A DNA stretch of 64,000 nucleotides from Ariolimax columbianus (Eukaryota > Mollusca > Gastropoda > Stylommatophora > Arionidae). Below the pieces are notes generated by a model that had not been told where the DNA came from, did no database searches, and worked only from the letters and a program-made list of their open reading frames with translations. The stretch is taken from positions 29,248,450-29,312,449 of the forward strand of contig JAVGWX010000025.1 of assembly GCA_036924085.1 (NCBI GenBank). Reading direction: 5' to 3'. This document shows positions 41,636-51,572 of the stretch, piece after piece (the stretch's first letter is position 1; each line of letters begins with the position of its first letter). A program made the translations under genes and the position numbers.

Positions 41636-41952
41636 TGGCTTGGCTTCGTTCGTTCTCAAACTCCTGTTACCAAATCCTGAAAGGGCTTAAGTAGCAGAAT
41701 GTAGGCCAGAGAACGGAATGCGCTGTGTCGTAGTTTACAGCTTGGCTGCAATATTTGCACCTTTCGGTCCAACACATCCGACTTCAGCGTGCATTTTTTG
41801 AGTACCGGGTTAGCAGTCCATCTTCGATCCCTTCTCCTTAGCCAGTCTGTCCTGCTGCAGTCTGTTATCCATGATCACTGCGTGGAGGTGTAGAAGGGTC
41901 TTAGCAGCTCTGGTTCGCTGGCCCTGACGCTAGCAGTCGCTGACCGCTGCTC
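41636..41952 (-). mobile_element. SINE-2, AAGCC tail type
   Basis: Minus-strand SINE-2 starting (as complement) TTTGGCTTGGCTTCGTTCG. The 5' end is short, stopping in GCTAGCAGTCGCTGACC. Sits about 50 bp before exon 4. Confidence 0.88.
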
Positions 41953-42004
41953 AACAACTAGATACCAGCTTGTTATTTGAGACATATACGTTACTTTCTT
42001 CCAG

Positions 42005-42086
42005 ATATCTCGGATATGTTGACAAGATTGGCATGGCGTACGAAGCCTCATCATTGGCCTGTGGATTTGGAGCATATCTTGCATTG
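42005..42086 (+). CDS. PSMB4: PSMB4 exon 4
   Basis: Encodes residues 162-189. Acceptor TTTCTTCCAG at 42004. With CC from exon 3 it reads PYLGYVDKIGMAYEASSLAC then GFGAYLAL, matching the FLGYVDxxGxAYEAPSLATG family block. Donor GTACTG at 42087 (a weak donor), phase 0. Confidence 0.96.
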
Positions 42087-42129
42087 GTACTGTAACTTAG
42101 TAGCCATTGTTTTTATTTCTATTTTTAAC

Positions 42130-42725
42130 ACATTCCTTTTTAATCCTTGTTAAGCTAAATTAATGACCAACAACACCGAGGGCTTCACAAGCAGGATAAA
42201 AGCTAACGGTCAGGAACTCGAAGTGGTTGACCGTTTTAAATATCTGGGTTCGATTGTCAGTGATGGTGGATCAAAATGTGAGGTGTTGACCAGAATACCA
42301 CAGACAAAAGCGGCGCTTGCACGGCTTAACAAAATCTGGCAAGATAAACGGTTAGCACTATGCACGAAAATCAGATTAATGCGTACACTAGTCCTGTCAA
42401 TATTCCTCTATGCTTGTGAGACATGGACATTTACAGCTGACCTTCAACGAAGGATACAGGCCTTGGAAATGAGATGTTTCCGAAGACTTTTAAACGTCAC
42501 GTAGAAAGATTGAGTTACAAATGAGGAAATACGAGATAGAATTACAACAGCAATAGGGCCTTTTGAAGACCTCTTGGCAACTGTCAAAAGGAGGTCACAT
42601 ATCGAGATCAAATGGTCTTGCAAATACGATCCTCCACGGAAAGGTGCATGGCAGACGACACTGAGGCTTGTTGTGAGGATGTCTTAATGTGTGCCCCAAC
42701 TATATCTCACCAGTTACGGGATGAC
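42130..42725 (+). pseudogene. LINE-T RT thumb and C-terminus
   Basis: Plus strand IKANGQELEVVDRFKYLGSI, DKRLALCTKIRLMRTLVLSI, FLYACETWTFTADLQRR, ALEMRCFRRLLNV and a stop, then the decayed AIGPFEDLLATVKRR and C-terminus. Confidence 0.85.
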
Positions 42726-42744
42726 CTGACCTGAAGCGAAATAA

Positions 42745-43275
42745 AATACATCAGATTACTGTCTCAAAAACAGATCTAGTCCTACAGTGGATTCCGGCCC
42801 ATTGTCGGATCCTTGGAAACGAGAACGCAGATGAGCTTACAAAAGCTGGAATTGGCGGCACACAGACTCGCCATCCACAGAGCTATGCAGAAGCAAAGAC
42901 ACTCAACTAATAACGATCCATAAGGAAGGAATGGAGATACCAGCACAAAGAATACAAGCCAGAAAATGACAGCATAGACAAACTTGGCATAGAGAGATAG
43001 GCAGACAAAGATCTTCAGACTCAGAACGGGACATTGTAGACTCAAGGCCCACCTCCACAAAATGGGTCTCAGAGACACCGCCACGTGCGATTGTGGATCA
43101 CCCAAGCAAACACCAGAACATATCCTGCTGGACTGTCCCACTTATTCAAATCAAAAAGAGACAATCTGGCCTAGGTGAGTGACACGCTATGGAAGACCGG
43201 CGAACACATAATCTCCTTTGTGAACCTCGCTGCACTCGATGCATATCATCAGTTGATCGAAGAAGATGAAGAATC
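42745..43275 (+). pseudogene. LINE-R second lineage: RNase H and C-terminus
   Basis: Plus strand LVLQWIPAHCRILGNENADE (RNase H His and Asp region), then RTGHCRLKAHLHKMGL, CDCGSPKQTPEHILLDCPTY (CCHC). Broken frames. Ends AGTTGATCGAAGAAGATGAA, a GAA-rich tail. Confidence 0.82.
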
Positions 43276-43317
43276 CCTGAGAAGAAGCATCTATCAAAGG
43301 GGTCCGAAGATGCAGCA

Positions 43318-43460
43318 GTGAATGAGCTGACAGCAGCCAACAACTCGCAGCTGGCTGCTTGCATCAGGGTCACGGACTCATAACTTGCCCAGACTTTATT
43401 CCACCTCCAATTAACGGCCTTGGAAACAGACTGCAAATGGCTAAGAGAATACGGGAACAT
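43318..43460 (+). mobile_element. SINE-2-related, divergent subfamily
   Basis: GTGAATGAGCTGACAGCAGC, GACTTTATTCCACCTCCAAT and GACTGCAAATGGCTAAGAGA. The plus-strand version of the 1148 fragment. Confidence 0.65.
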
Positions 43461-43539
43461 CGTAATCTTTACAGGCTCATTTTCTCCCCTTCAAGCTCTG
43501 GAAGATGGTGATCATTGTAAGCCTCATCTTATCTTCTTC

Positions 43540-43612
43540 TTCTTCATCGTACGCAGTCAGACAGTAACATTTATATTTTCGAAAAAAGCAGCCGTCATCC
43601 TGAAAGGCTGAT
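43540..43612 (-). mobile_element. LINE-R 3' tip
   Basis: TTCTTCTTCTTCATCGTACG, GTCAGACAGTAAC and GAAAAAAGCAGCCGTCATCC are the complement of the LINE-R 3' end. Confidence 0.8.
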
Positions 43613-43819
43613 CTTATCCAAATATACCTAGATGCCAACCAACTTCTCACATCCCACGAAGTCAGAATAGTTATGGATCCTTGGTCACTCAATTACACCT
43701 GGCAATGACAAGGCAGACTGACAGACAGACAGACAGACTGGCTAAGAAGGGATCAAGTCAAGAACAACAATGCTCGCCATTGTTTTTAAACCCGACATGT
43801 CAGAAGTTGAACTCTCTCT

Positions 43820-44385
43820 AACTTAATGATTTAAGAGCAGTACTCTGTCAACTATGCCAGCAGTCCGCACCAAAAAGGGTAGTGGTACAGTGGGTCCCAT
43901 CCCACTGCAACATCCAAGGCAACGAGGAGGCAGACAGACTGGCAAAAGAAGGTGAAAGACTACCACAACCAGATACTAGTATGACGTACGAAGAGTCAAA
44001 GCGGCTTATTAGAGCTAGATACATGACCAAATGGGAAACCGAACATACTGGCTACACAAAAAACGATGCCTATTACCAGTTGAACAGAAGAGAGCAGGTC
44101 GTTGTCTTTAGACTTCGCACTGGCCACAATAGACTGAGGTACCACCTATTCAACAAATTGAAGATAGGTGGCACTGACGAATGCTCGTGTGGTACCGGTA
44201 AAATGACAGCTGAGCATTTGCTGCAAAACTGCCCGACATACGAGGATCAGAGAGAGCAGATGTGGCCATCACCAGTGGCAACACTAGACAAGCTCTATGG
44301 CAGTGTCGACAGCCTCAGGATGACAGCTGCTTTTTTCGAAAAAATTATGGTTGATATCTGACTGCGTACTCTCTCTAAAATCAAA
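43820..44385 (+). pseudogene. LINE-R RNase H end and C-terminus, intact frame
   Basis: Open from 43882 to 44361: WVPSHCNIQGNEEADRLAKE, TYEESKRLIRARYMTKWETE, HTGYTKNDAYYQLNRREQVV, RTGHNRLRYHLFNKLKIGGT, then ECSCGTGKMTAEHLLQNC (CCHC) and FFEKIMVDI plus stop. 5' truncated. The frame is undamaged over 159 codons, so it is a young copy. Confidence 0.92.
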
Positions 44386-44559
44386 TGAGCAGTATGTAGT
44401 TGGTTTGATTATATATGATTAGAACGACCGTCGTTTTGCAGCGACTTTGTACATTGTGTTGCGTGACTTTCGTACTGCAATTTATGTTTTTTTTCATTTT
44501 TTACACGTGGTAAAGGTTAAAGGGGGCAAGTTGTTACAATGTTCGTCTTTTTATTCAAG

Positions 44560-44676
44560 CCACTCATTCGGGACGCGATGGACAAGAAAGGCGAGCTGTC
44601 AAAAGAGGAAGCTGTGGAATTGATAGACAGATGTATGAAGCTGTTATTCTATCGTGATGCCAGATCCTTGAACAAG
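44560..44676 (+). CDS. PSMB4: PSMB4 exon 5
   Basis: Residues 190-228, phase 0 at both ends. Acceptor TTTTATTCAAG at 44559. It reads PLIRDAMDKKGELSKEEAVE, LIDRCMKLLFYRDARSLNK, matching the family's PLLRExx...LSxxEAxxLxxRCMxVLYYRDARSxN block. Donor GTAGGT at 44677. Confidence 0.96.
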
Positions 44677-44754
44677 GTAGGTTCAATTTTATGCCAGCTA
44701 GTCTTATGGATTTTGTTCGGCAGGGCCCATGTTTTTTTAAAACTTTCTTTAACT

Positions 44755-45470
44755 GCTTTTCTTCATGCGCATTCAGACGTTAACTTGAATATATCTCAAG
44801 GTCGCAGTGGTAGCCTACGGCTGACGGTATCTTCATAGAGCTGGTCCAGGAATGGTATCAGTGACGACCACACATCCCTTCTCTGTTCCTCGTATGTTTG
44901 ACACCTTTGTAGCAGATGCTCAGCAACCATTTTGTCAGTGCCGCAGACACATTCATCTGTATGTCCTATTCTTAGTTTGTTAAACAGTTTGTATCTCAGT
45001 CCGTTGTGGCCTGTCTGGAGTCTAAATATTAGCACCTGCCCACCTCTGGTAGTATCCCTGTTTTGGTTTATGACCCGTCACCTGCTCCTGTATCTTTAAG
45101 AGAAAAAAAAACTTTAAGCGGGGACTCGACTTCATTGCCTCAGGTTTTTTCCCCATTTTAGCTCGGTCTCTCTCGGCAGATGGGTACCCCATCTGCCGAG
45201 AGCATCGCACGAACTCTGTAGCTCCAGCGATGAACCCAGGGATCTCCGGAAAAAATTGACATCATGGACTGACCGTCACAGCTCCAAATCGAACCCCGAC
45301 CGCCTGAACACGAGACAAACGGCTTGGCCACTTCGCCACAGAGACCCCCTCCTTTATCTACACCTGGTAAACCTCTTGGCCTCTTCATAAGTTATACCTG
45401 TATCACCTTGAGGCAGCTTTCCACCTGCTCTTGGCAGTCTTGTCAGCCTCTTCATTGTGTTATTGTTTTG
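44755..45470 (-). pseudogene. LINE-R copy split by a SINE-5
   Basis: Minus strand: 3' end complement (GCATTCAGACGTTAACTTGA), then MLIFRLQTGHNGLRYKLFNK, LRIGHTDECVCGTDKMVAEH LLQRC and, beyond the SINE, the NEEADKTAKSR RNase H end. A different subfamily from the 43820 copy. Confidence 0.82.
45096..45348 (-). mobile_element. SINE-5 with hairpin, inserted in LINE-R
   Basis: Minus-strand head GGGGTCTCTGTGGCGAAGTG (A-box) and GGGGTTCGATTTGG (B-box). It is flanked by CTCCTGTATCT (45085-45095) and CTCCTTTATCT (45349-45359), an 11-bp TSD with one mismatch. A 15-bp perfect hairpin lies at 45170-45202 around the TGGGTACC core. Confidence 0.82.
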
Positions 45471-45553
45471 GTTGTGTGTGTGTTAGTTTCCGAGATACAA
45501 TAAGATAAAGGTGAAAATTTATACAACAGAGCACAGACATTTTGACTCACTGA

Positions 45554-45914
45554 GGGATCAAGATGCTGAACAGCACATGAGCTGCAGTGGTCAGCGACCC
45601 ATAGCTGACTGCTAGCGTGAGGGCCAGCGAACCAGAGCTGCTAAGACCCTTCTACACCTCCACGCAGTGATCATGGATAACAGACTGCAGCAGGACAGAC
45701 TGGCTAAGGAGAAGAAATTGAAGAGGGAATGCTAACCCGGTACTCAAAAAATGCACGCTGAAGTCGGATGTGTTGGACCGAAAGGTGCATATATTGCAGC
45801 CAAGCTGTAAACTACGACACAGCGCATTCCGTTCTCTGGACTACACTCTGCTACTAAAGCCCTTTCAGGGTTTGGCAGCGGGAGATTGAGAACGAACGAA
45901 GAAGAAAAAGAAGA
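45554..45914 (+). mobile_element. SINE-2 reference copy, full length, 10-bp TSD
   Basis: 361 bp from GGGATCAAGATGCTGAACAG to GAACGAAGAAGAAAAAGAA. Flanked by a perfect GACTCACTGA (45544-45553 and 45915-45924). This copy defines both ends of the family. The head has no convincing A/B boxes, so it does not look tRNA- or 5S-derived. Confidence 0.95.
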
Positions 45915-46234
45915 GACTCACTGATTAGGAAACATTACCATCGTCAGTCTCATAACCTAGAAGGTCGTCGAGGCACCGTTATTGCAGTTACAGTACCAGC
46001 TCTGGCCAATACACACCTGACGGAGCACATCTCTCGTCAAGTGGCAGTTCACTATAGTTGTGTCTAAATTTCATACGACGAAGCTGACACTGTCTTCAGC
46101 TAGGACGAAGGGCGCCAATCTCGTGAAGGTCAGTCGGGTGAACTAGACCGTTTTATGTTCTTTTTTGATCGATGTGGGCTCGGCCCATTACTGGGGAGGG
46201 TGTAAGTTGTTGTAGAAGATGTTTGTGAAGTGGT

Positions 46235-46830
46235 TCAGTTTAGATTATTAATCTAGATGTAATTTTTAAAAAACATGTTTTTTGTGTAAACTAACAGTTG
46301 TGCCGATATTATAAACACAGTATCGATACTTTGTTGTGATTCCGATGGATTATATGAGGATTGACGTTCCCTAACTGGCAAGTCTAAAAGCTTGTGATTT
46401 GTTTTGATAAATGTTCACCGTCAGCTTCTTCTATCTCAGAAACTAACACATTCAATAAATTGAAGATAGGTGGCACTGACGAATGCTCGTGGGGTACCAG
46501 GAAAATGACCGCTGAACATTTGCTACAAAACTGCCCGACATATGAGGATCAGAGAAAGCAGATGTGGCCATCACCAGTGGCAACACTAGACAAGCTCTAT
46601 GGCAGTGTCGACAGCCTCAGGATGACCGCTACTTTTTTCGAAAAAATACAGGTTGACATCTGACAGCGTACGAAGAAGAAGAAGAAACTAACACACACAC
46701 AACAAAAACAATAACACCAATAAGTTCTTTATTCATTTATGTCTCCACACACAACACAATCATGTCTATAGGCCAACTAATAAAAAGGATACATACTCTC
46801 AAAGACAACAACCAAAGTCAAATATGATGG
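46235..46830. mobile_element. TTAA-MITE relative, diverged, split by LINE-R
   Basis: Shares the MITE interior: CTAACAGTTGTGCCGATATT, ACACAGTATCGATACTTTG, then CTATCTCAGAAACTAACACA and ACAACAAAAACAATAACACC. The TTAA ends could not be located. Confidence 0.65.
46451..46682 (+). mobile_element. LINE-R 3' fragment inserted in the MITE, 13-bp TSD
   Basis: Flanked by AGAAACTAACACA at 46438-46450 and 46683-46695. Encodes NKLKIGGTDECSWGTRKMTA (CCHC Cys changed to Trp), HLLQNCPTYEDQRKQMWPSP and FFEKIQVDI plus stop, then GACAGCGTACGAAGAAGA. Confidence 0.93.
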
Positions 46831-47028
46831 GCTGAAAATGAATGCAGCTGCAGAGGAAATTGTGTCAATTGGTAGTGTGGCCTGGTGAGGTTACCGTAAC
46901 TTAAAATAATTCTCGTAGTTCAAACGTGCGAAGAAGGAAGTGACGTATTCATCATAACAAACAGACGTGATTTAAGTAGATTTCTACGTTAGCCTGGATT
47001 GGCAATATATGAATACAACTGGCGCACA

Positions 47029-47711
47029 TTAACTTTTAGCGCACTATCGCCAAGTGCTAGCCGACCAACTCGGCCCACAAAAACGGTGTGCGGAAAATTT
47101 TTTTATTTTTGTGTGGAAAGGAGCCACTCCCGACAGGCATTTTTTACTGCTGAATACGTCCACCATATATACACGATATTTTGCCGGTTAAAGTATCGTA
47201 TGTTCAATTACAAATGGCTTTTGAACAGTTTTAATTTTGTATACTCCGTTTGGAGCAAGCCGACTTTTTGCGAAAGGGGAAGTAGGTTGTTGGGAAAGAT
47301 CTTTATCGAGTAGATCTGTTTAATTTGTTTGTTTAGATGAAAGAACTACGTTTAGATGAAAGAACTACGTTTGAAATTGGAAACTAACAGTTGTGTAGAT
47401 ATTGTAAACATAGTATCGATACGTTGTTGTGGTTTCCATGGTTTTCTATCGAAGCGACTAGGCCTAGTGGTCGAGTCCAAATTTTTTCCCAAAATTTGTA
47501 TAACTTCATCTGTTTGTAACTCAGAAACTAACAAACAAAAACAATAACACCCACATGTTCTTTATAAAATTGTGTTTCTACACACAAGAAAATCAAATTT
47601 ATTGACAAATAAACAGAAAAGTTACAAATTTTGAAAGTCGACGATCAGAGTGAGAAATAAATGTAATTTAATTCGGTACAAAAAAAACTTTCAGGGCGTG
47701 CTGAAGGTTAA
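47029..47711. mobile_element. TTAA-MITE copy 3
   Basis: 683 bp bounded by TTAA at 47029-47032 and 47708-47711. Left end TTAACTTTTAGCGCAC, right end GGGCGTGCTGAAGGTTAA. The interior is highly similar to the copies at 17298 and 18274, same orientation. GTTTAGATGAAAGAACTACG is locally duplicated. Confidence 0.85.
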
Positions 47712-48235
47712 GCCCATGGTCGCACGGTGGAGTGCACCAGTGAATTCACATACGTAGGGACTTCTTTTTCATCCGATGGACGCAGTGCGCCTGACATGTT
47801 AAGGTGGACCGAGAATACTGCTTTCGCTATGAACAACCTTCACCGGGTGTGGAATAATGACTCTCTCTCAGACCCAAAATTTGAATCTATCAGACGTGTG
47901 TGATTCCTGTACAGTTCAGAAACTTGGACCCTACTAAAACAGGACATATCAAGACTCGAATGCCTTTCATATGCGCAACCAGCGATGCATCCGCTGTATC
48001 CAATGGTTCGATCTCCGTCCGTAATGTCAGGGTTTCTGCTAAGTCTTCCCTCTATCTCTGACACTCTGGTCCACCACTGCCTGTCTGTATTTGGTCACGT
48101 GGTTTGACTGGGCCAAGAAGTACCGGCCAAGTCTGAGATGTGTAATAACGGTCTACCACCAGCCAGCTGGAGGCGTGGGAGTGGCCGTCCCCGTTCTACA
48201 TGGCTCCGACAGATAGCAGTCTCTCCTTCGGCAGT
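47712..48235 (+). pseudogene. LINE-T RT C-terminal fragment
   Basis: Decayed plus-strand RT of the 8820 lineage: a SSDGRSAPDMLR-like block, NNLHRVWNNDSLS, FHMRNQRCIRCIQWF and PPASWRRGSGRPRSTWLRQI (basic motif). It joins LINE-R near 48236. Confidence 0.75.
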
Positions 48236-48930
48236 AAATGGGGTTTGGCTACAAGTCTCAGGAGTTGGACATAGTAGTAAGACACATAAAGAAAATGAAA
48301 GCCATACAGTCCTGCTTACAGATGCTCTGGCCGTAGTCGCAGCGCTAAAAAGCCAGAAAAACACTGAGCTTAATGACTTAATAGCAGCACTCTGTCAACT
48401 ATGCCAGCAGTCCGCACCAAATAGGGTAGTGGTACAGTGGGTCCCATCACATTGCAACATCCAAGGCAACGAGGAGGCAGACAGACTGGCAAAAGAAGGT
48501 GCAAGACTACCACAAACAGATACTAGTATGACGTACGAAGAGTCAAAACGGCTTATTAAAGCCAGATACATGACCAAATGGGAAACCGAACATACTGGCT
48601 ACACCAAAAACGACGCCTATTACCAGTTGAACAGAAGAGAGCAGGTCGTTGTCTTCAGACTTCGCACTGGCCACAATAGACTGAGGTACCACCTATTCAA
48701 CAAATTGAAGATAGGTGGTACCAACGAATGCCCGTGCGGTACTGGTAAAATGACCGCTGAACATCTGCTGCAGAACTGCCCGACATACGAGGATCAGAGA
48801 GAGCAGATATGGCCATCACCAGTGGAACCGCAAGACAAGCTCTATGGCAGTGTCGACAACCTCAGGATGACCGCCGCTTTTTTTGAAAAAATAATGGTTA
48901 CTGTCTGACTGCGTGCGAAGAAGAAGAAGA
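48236..48930 (+). pseudogene. LINE-R RNase H and C-terminus, open frame fused to LINE-T
   Basis: A 256-codon frame (48138-48908) begins in LINE-T and continues, from about 48260, in LINE-R: TVLLTDALAVVAALKSQ (third RNase H acidic residue in TDALAV), WVPSHCNIQGNEEADRLAKE, KWETEHTGYT, ECPCGTGKMTAEHLLQNC and FFEKIMVTV plus stop. Then CTGACTGCGTGCGAAGAAG and a GAA tail. Confidence 0.9.
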
Positions 48931-49168
48931 AGATAGTAGTTGTCATTCAGTGCAATAGGCCCTTGATGCCTAATGAAACATCCAATCATATTAAACCGTT
49001 GCTATTCCGCGGCTTTGATGAAACGAAATGTTACATTTTTAAAAATTTCGGCACGGTAAAGGTAAAGCATACTATTATAATAGCATTCGTGTGCCTTGTC
49101 ATATGAAAAGCCTCATTTTATGTACTTGAGCACAAAACTATTGATGAATCTTGATTTTTCTCACACAG

Positions 49169-49257
49169 TACCAACTTGCTATCATCACTAAAGAGGGTAT
49201 CGATCTGAAAGGTCCGATCGTGTCAGAGACCACCTGGGAAGTAGCTCACATGATCAA
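49169..49257 (+). CDS. PSMB4: PSMB4 exon 6
   Basis: Residues 229-257. Acceptor TTCTCACACAG at 49168. It reads YQLAIITKEGIDLKGPIVSE, TTWEVAHMI, matching the xxIATVTxxGVEIEGPxSxETNWDIAHMI end of PSMB4. Donor GTAAAT at 49258, phase 2. Confidence 0.95.
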
Positions 49258-49295
49258 GTAAATTACTACGCATGTTTATACTTGAACTCTTCCGG

Positions 49296-49512
49296 TCCTG
49301 GCCAATCTAATCAGTTTGTGTATTTCAGTCCAGGCCAATCTAATCAGTTTACTTCAGTTCCGGCCAATCTAATCAGTTTATTTCAGTCCCGGCCAATCTA
49401 ATCAGTTTGTGTAATTCAGTCCCGGCCAATCTAATCAGTTTATTTCAGTCCTGACCAATCTAATCAGTTTATGTCAGTCCCGGTCAATCTAATCAGTTTG
49501 TGTAATTCAGTC
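49296..49512 (+). repeat. Minisatellite, 29/34-bp units, about seven copies
   Basis: Units carry GGCCAATCTAATCAGTTT followed by either ATTTCAGTCCC or GTGTAATTCAGTCCC. It starts about 38 bp after the exon 6 donor. Confidence 0.93.
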
Positions 49513-49519
49513 TGGACAG

Positions 49520-49600
49520 TCCGTTATAGGATTACATTCTGCTACTTGCAAAGCTCTTTCATGGCTCTGTAGCGGGAGATTGAGAATGAACGAAGCCACC
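49520..49600 (+). mobile_element. SINE-2 3' end
   Basis: GGATTACATTCTGCTACTTG then GCGGGAGATTGAGAATGAAC GAAGCC. Diverged. Confidence 0.7.
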
Positions 49601-49744
49601 ATGGAGAAGCTTCCAGGGCTGGCTGAATAAGACCATCATCTGCTCAATACAGCCGCCTGGGACTTGACTATCAGATGGGGGTCATGGTCATTCAGCACAG
49701 CAGACCATGACTATCAGATGAGGTCATGGTCATTCAGCGCTGCA

Positions 49745-50030
49745 GGCCTATTTGTGTAATTTTCCTTGGAATTCGGAGACAACACGGTCTGTTCTTCATG
49801 TGTAATAGAATACACATTGTTGGATAGGACGTCACTACAGATTGCGCACCGTCCTTGGTTGGTGTGCACGACCTACTTGGAAATTGCGCCCATTGTCATT
49901 GCATGCCACGACCAGAATTTCCCCTCAGCCATGGGTTAATAGTCCCTCACCTAGACCTACAGATGTGGACGCTGGTCAGCAGCAGTGTCTTCTAGTCTAA
50001 ACGTGGCGACTGCTGCTGTCGAGGGTTTTT
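49745..50030 (+). repeat. Dispersed repeat R-A, copy 2
   Basis: Same orientation as 1437-1700, with the shared GGTGTGCACGACCTACTTGG block. Sequence 50031-50370 beyond it is unassigned. Confidence 0.75.
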
Positions 50031-50371
50031 CGACATTCGCCTCTCAAATCGTCAAGGAAACGGTGGACGATCGACTCCAAGTTTCAAGCGACCCCTGGTC
50101 TCACGGATTGCATGACCTGAATGTCTGTATCTTGAGCTACTTCCAGTCGTCTTGATAGTAAGTCTTGCCACTGGTTCCCGGTAACTCAGGACGAGAGAGT
50201 GAGGTTGATGTCCAGCGCAGCCTCTTTCTCACTATAATCCAAATCCAGCGCAAGTTACATCTTCAGGTCGAGGACAGTCTGATGATGTCGCCATCTTCGC
50301 TTGCGATGAGCAACTTACTTACATTCAATGGGACAGGTCATGGTCGCTTAAGCGTACTATTGTTTTGATTT

Positions 50372-50606
50372 GTTTGGTGTGAGCTTGCATTATTTCTCTC
50401 CCAAATAAGTGTGCATTGCACTGTTTTTATTTTGCACATGTCGGCCCAGTGCATCCGACTTCTACGTGCATTATGTTTAAAGGTATGCTTCCTCCTGTAT
50501 TTTCTAAGGTGTAACGATCTGTGCTGTGATTGGGGAGTGAACCCAGCACCTTCGGATTGTGAGCCATGTCACTTAACCACTAGGCGACATCGTCCCCGTT
50601 GTGATT
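50372..50606 (-). mobile_element. SINE-1 copy, diverged
   Basis: Minus-strand SINE-1 with a mutated B-box and a small deletion in the body (TTTCTAAGGTGTAACG). Confidence 0.82.
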
Positions 50607-50639
50607 GAGATGGATAGGACATGACTAGAGTAAAAAGCG

Positions 50640-50985
50640 TAACAATACAACCAGAAATGCACTAGGTTGGAACCCACGTAGGAAAAGAACAATGGGGAGG
50701 CCTCTTCTACCATACATGCTATAAAGGCCTATTAAAGTGGTGATCCCACACTGAATACATAACACGTTATTGGCAACTCAGACAGGCACCCCAGATTGCA
50801 GATACTACAGAACTGCCCCGAATATGATATACAGAGAAAATCTCACTGGCCCATAGAAACAACAATGGAAGAGAAACTTTATGGACCTGTATGTGAACTA
50901 CAAAAGACAGTAAAGTTTATACAAGAGAAAATATTGCAGACATAGACAATATTTTCAAGCGAACAAAAGAAGAAGAAAAATAGTA
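50640..50985 (+). pseudogene. LINE-R-like C-terminus, decayed
   Basis: Plus strand RLLQILQNCPEYDIQRKSHW, MEEKLYGPVCELQKTVKFIQ, ending in GAAGAAGAAAAA. A third LINE-R-like lineage. Confidence 0.65.
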
Positions 50986-51019
50986 CCTAATTTTTTTAAT
51001 TTAAAAAATGTAATTTACA

Positions 51020-51572
51020 ATTTGAAATTTAAAAAAAAATGGAACTATAGTAAATAACCAATGCCCTCGACACAGTAAAACATATAAAAATCTGTGGAAA
51101 ATCATGAAGGAAATGGGGTGTGCTGTGCATATTATTCGTCTCATTGAAACATTATACCAAAATCAACATGCCACTGTCCGAGTATCTGGGCAAACATCAG
51201 ATTGGTTTGCAATACAAAAGGGAGTAAGACAGGGATGTATCCTCTCACCTTATCTATACAACATCTGTGCAGAATGTATAATGAGAAATGTTCGAGAAGA
51301 CGAGTACATTGAAAGTTTCGACCCATTTACGATTGGCGGGCACAAGATTACAGAGTTACAATATGCAAACGACACAGTGATACTATCAAGAAGTGCAGAA
51401 GGCCTAGAGCAGCTAATTTCAGCTGTAAATGGACACAGTAAAGATCAAAACCTGTTTATAAACATAAATAAAACAAAGATAATGACCACCGACAAAACAC
51501 GATGTCAGCATAAATTTACAGTGGGTGGTGAGGAAATAGATCAGGTCACACATTTTGAATATCTCTGGTCAA
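51020..51572 (+). pseudogene. LINE-T reverse transcriptase palm, inactive
   Basis: Plus strand, 157 codons open from 51104: IRLIETLYQNQHATVRVSGQ, KGVRQGCILSPYLYNICAEC, ITELQYANDTVILS (catalytic YADD is YAND), NINKTKIMTTDK and EEIDQVTHFEYL. It then switches to LINE-R near 51573. The lost catalytic Asp marks it as dead. Confidence 0.87.

Larger units (their letters stand above)
38422..42004 (+). other. PSMB4 intron 3
   Basis: A 3.6-kb GT-AG intron, phase 2. Its 5' quarter is a 20-bp minisatellite. The rest holds three or four SINE-2 copies, two LINE-T C-termini in opposite orientation, and about 300 bp (39275-39559) and 400 bp (39933-40190, 40880-41090) without recognised elements. Confidence 0.9.
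42087..44559 (+). other. PSMB4 intron 4
   Basis: 2.5-kb GT-AG intron, phase 0, filled with LINE-T, two LINE-R lineages and a SINE-2-related fragment. Confidence 0.9.
44677..49168 (+). other. PSMB4 intron 5
   Basis: 4.5-kb GT-AG intron, phase 0. It contains a LINE-R split by SINE-5, a TSD-flanked SINE-2, two TTAA-MITE copies (one with a LINE-R inside) and a fused LINE-T/LINE-R segment. 45926-46230 and 48935-49168 hold nothing recognised. Confidence 0.9.

Noticed and set aside
43820..44385. Host RNase H gene
   Set aside because: The domain is followed by the LINE CCHC C-terminus and GAA tail, and the same segment recurs many times in the window, so it is LINE-R.
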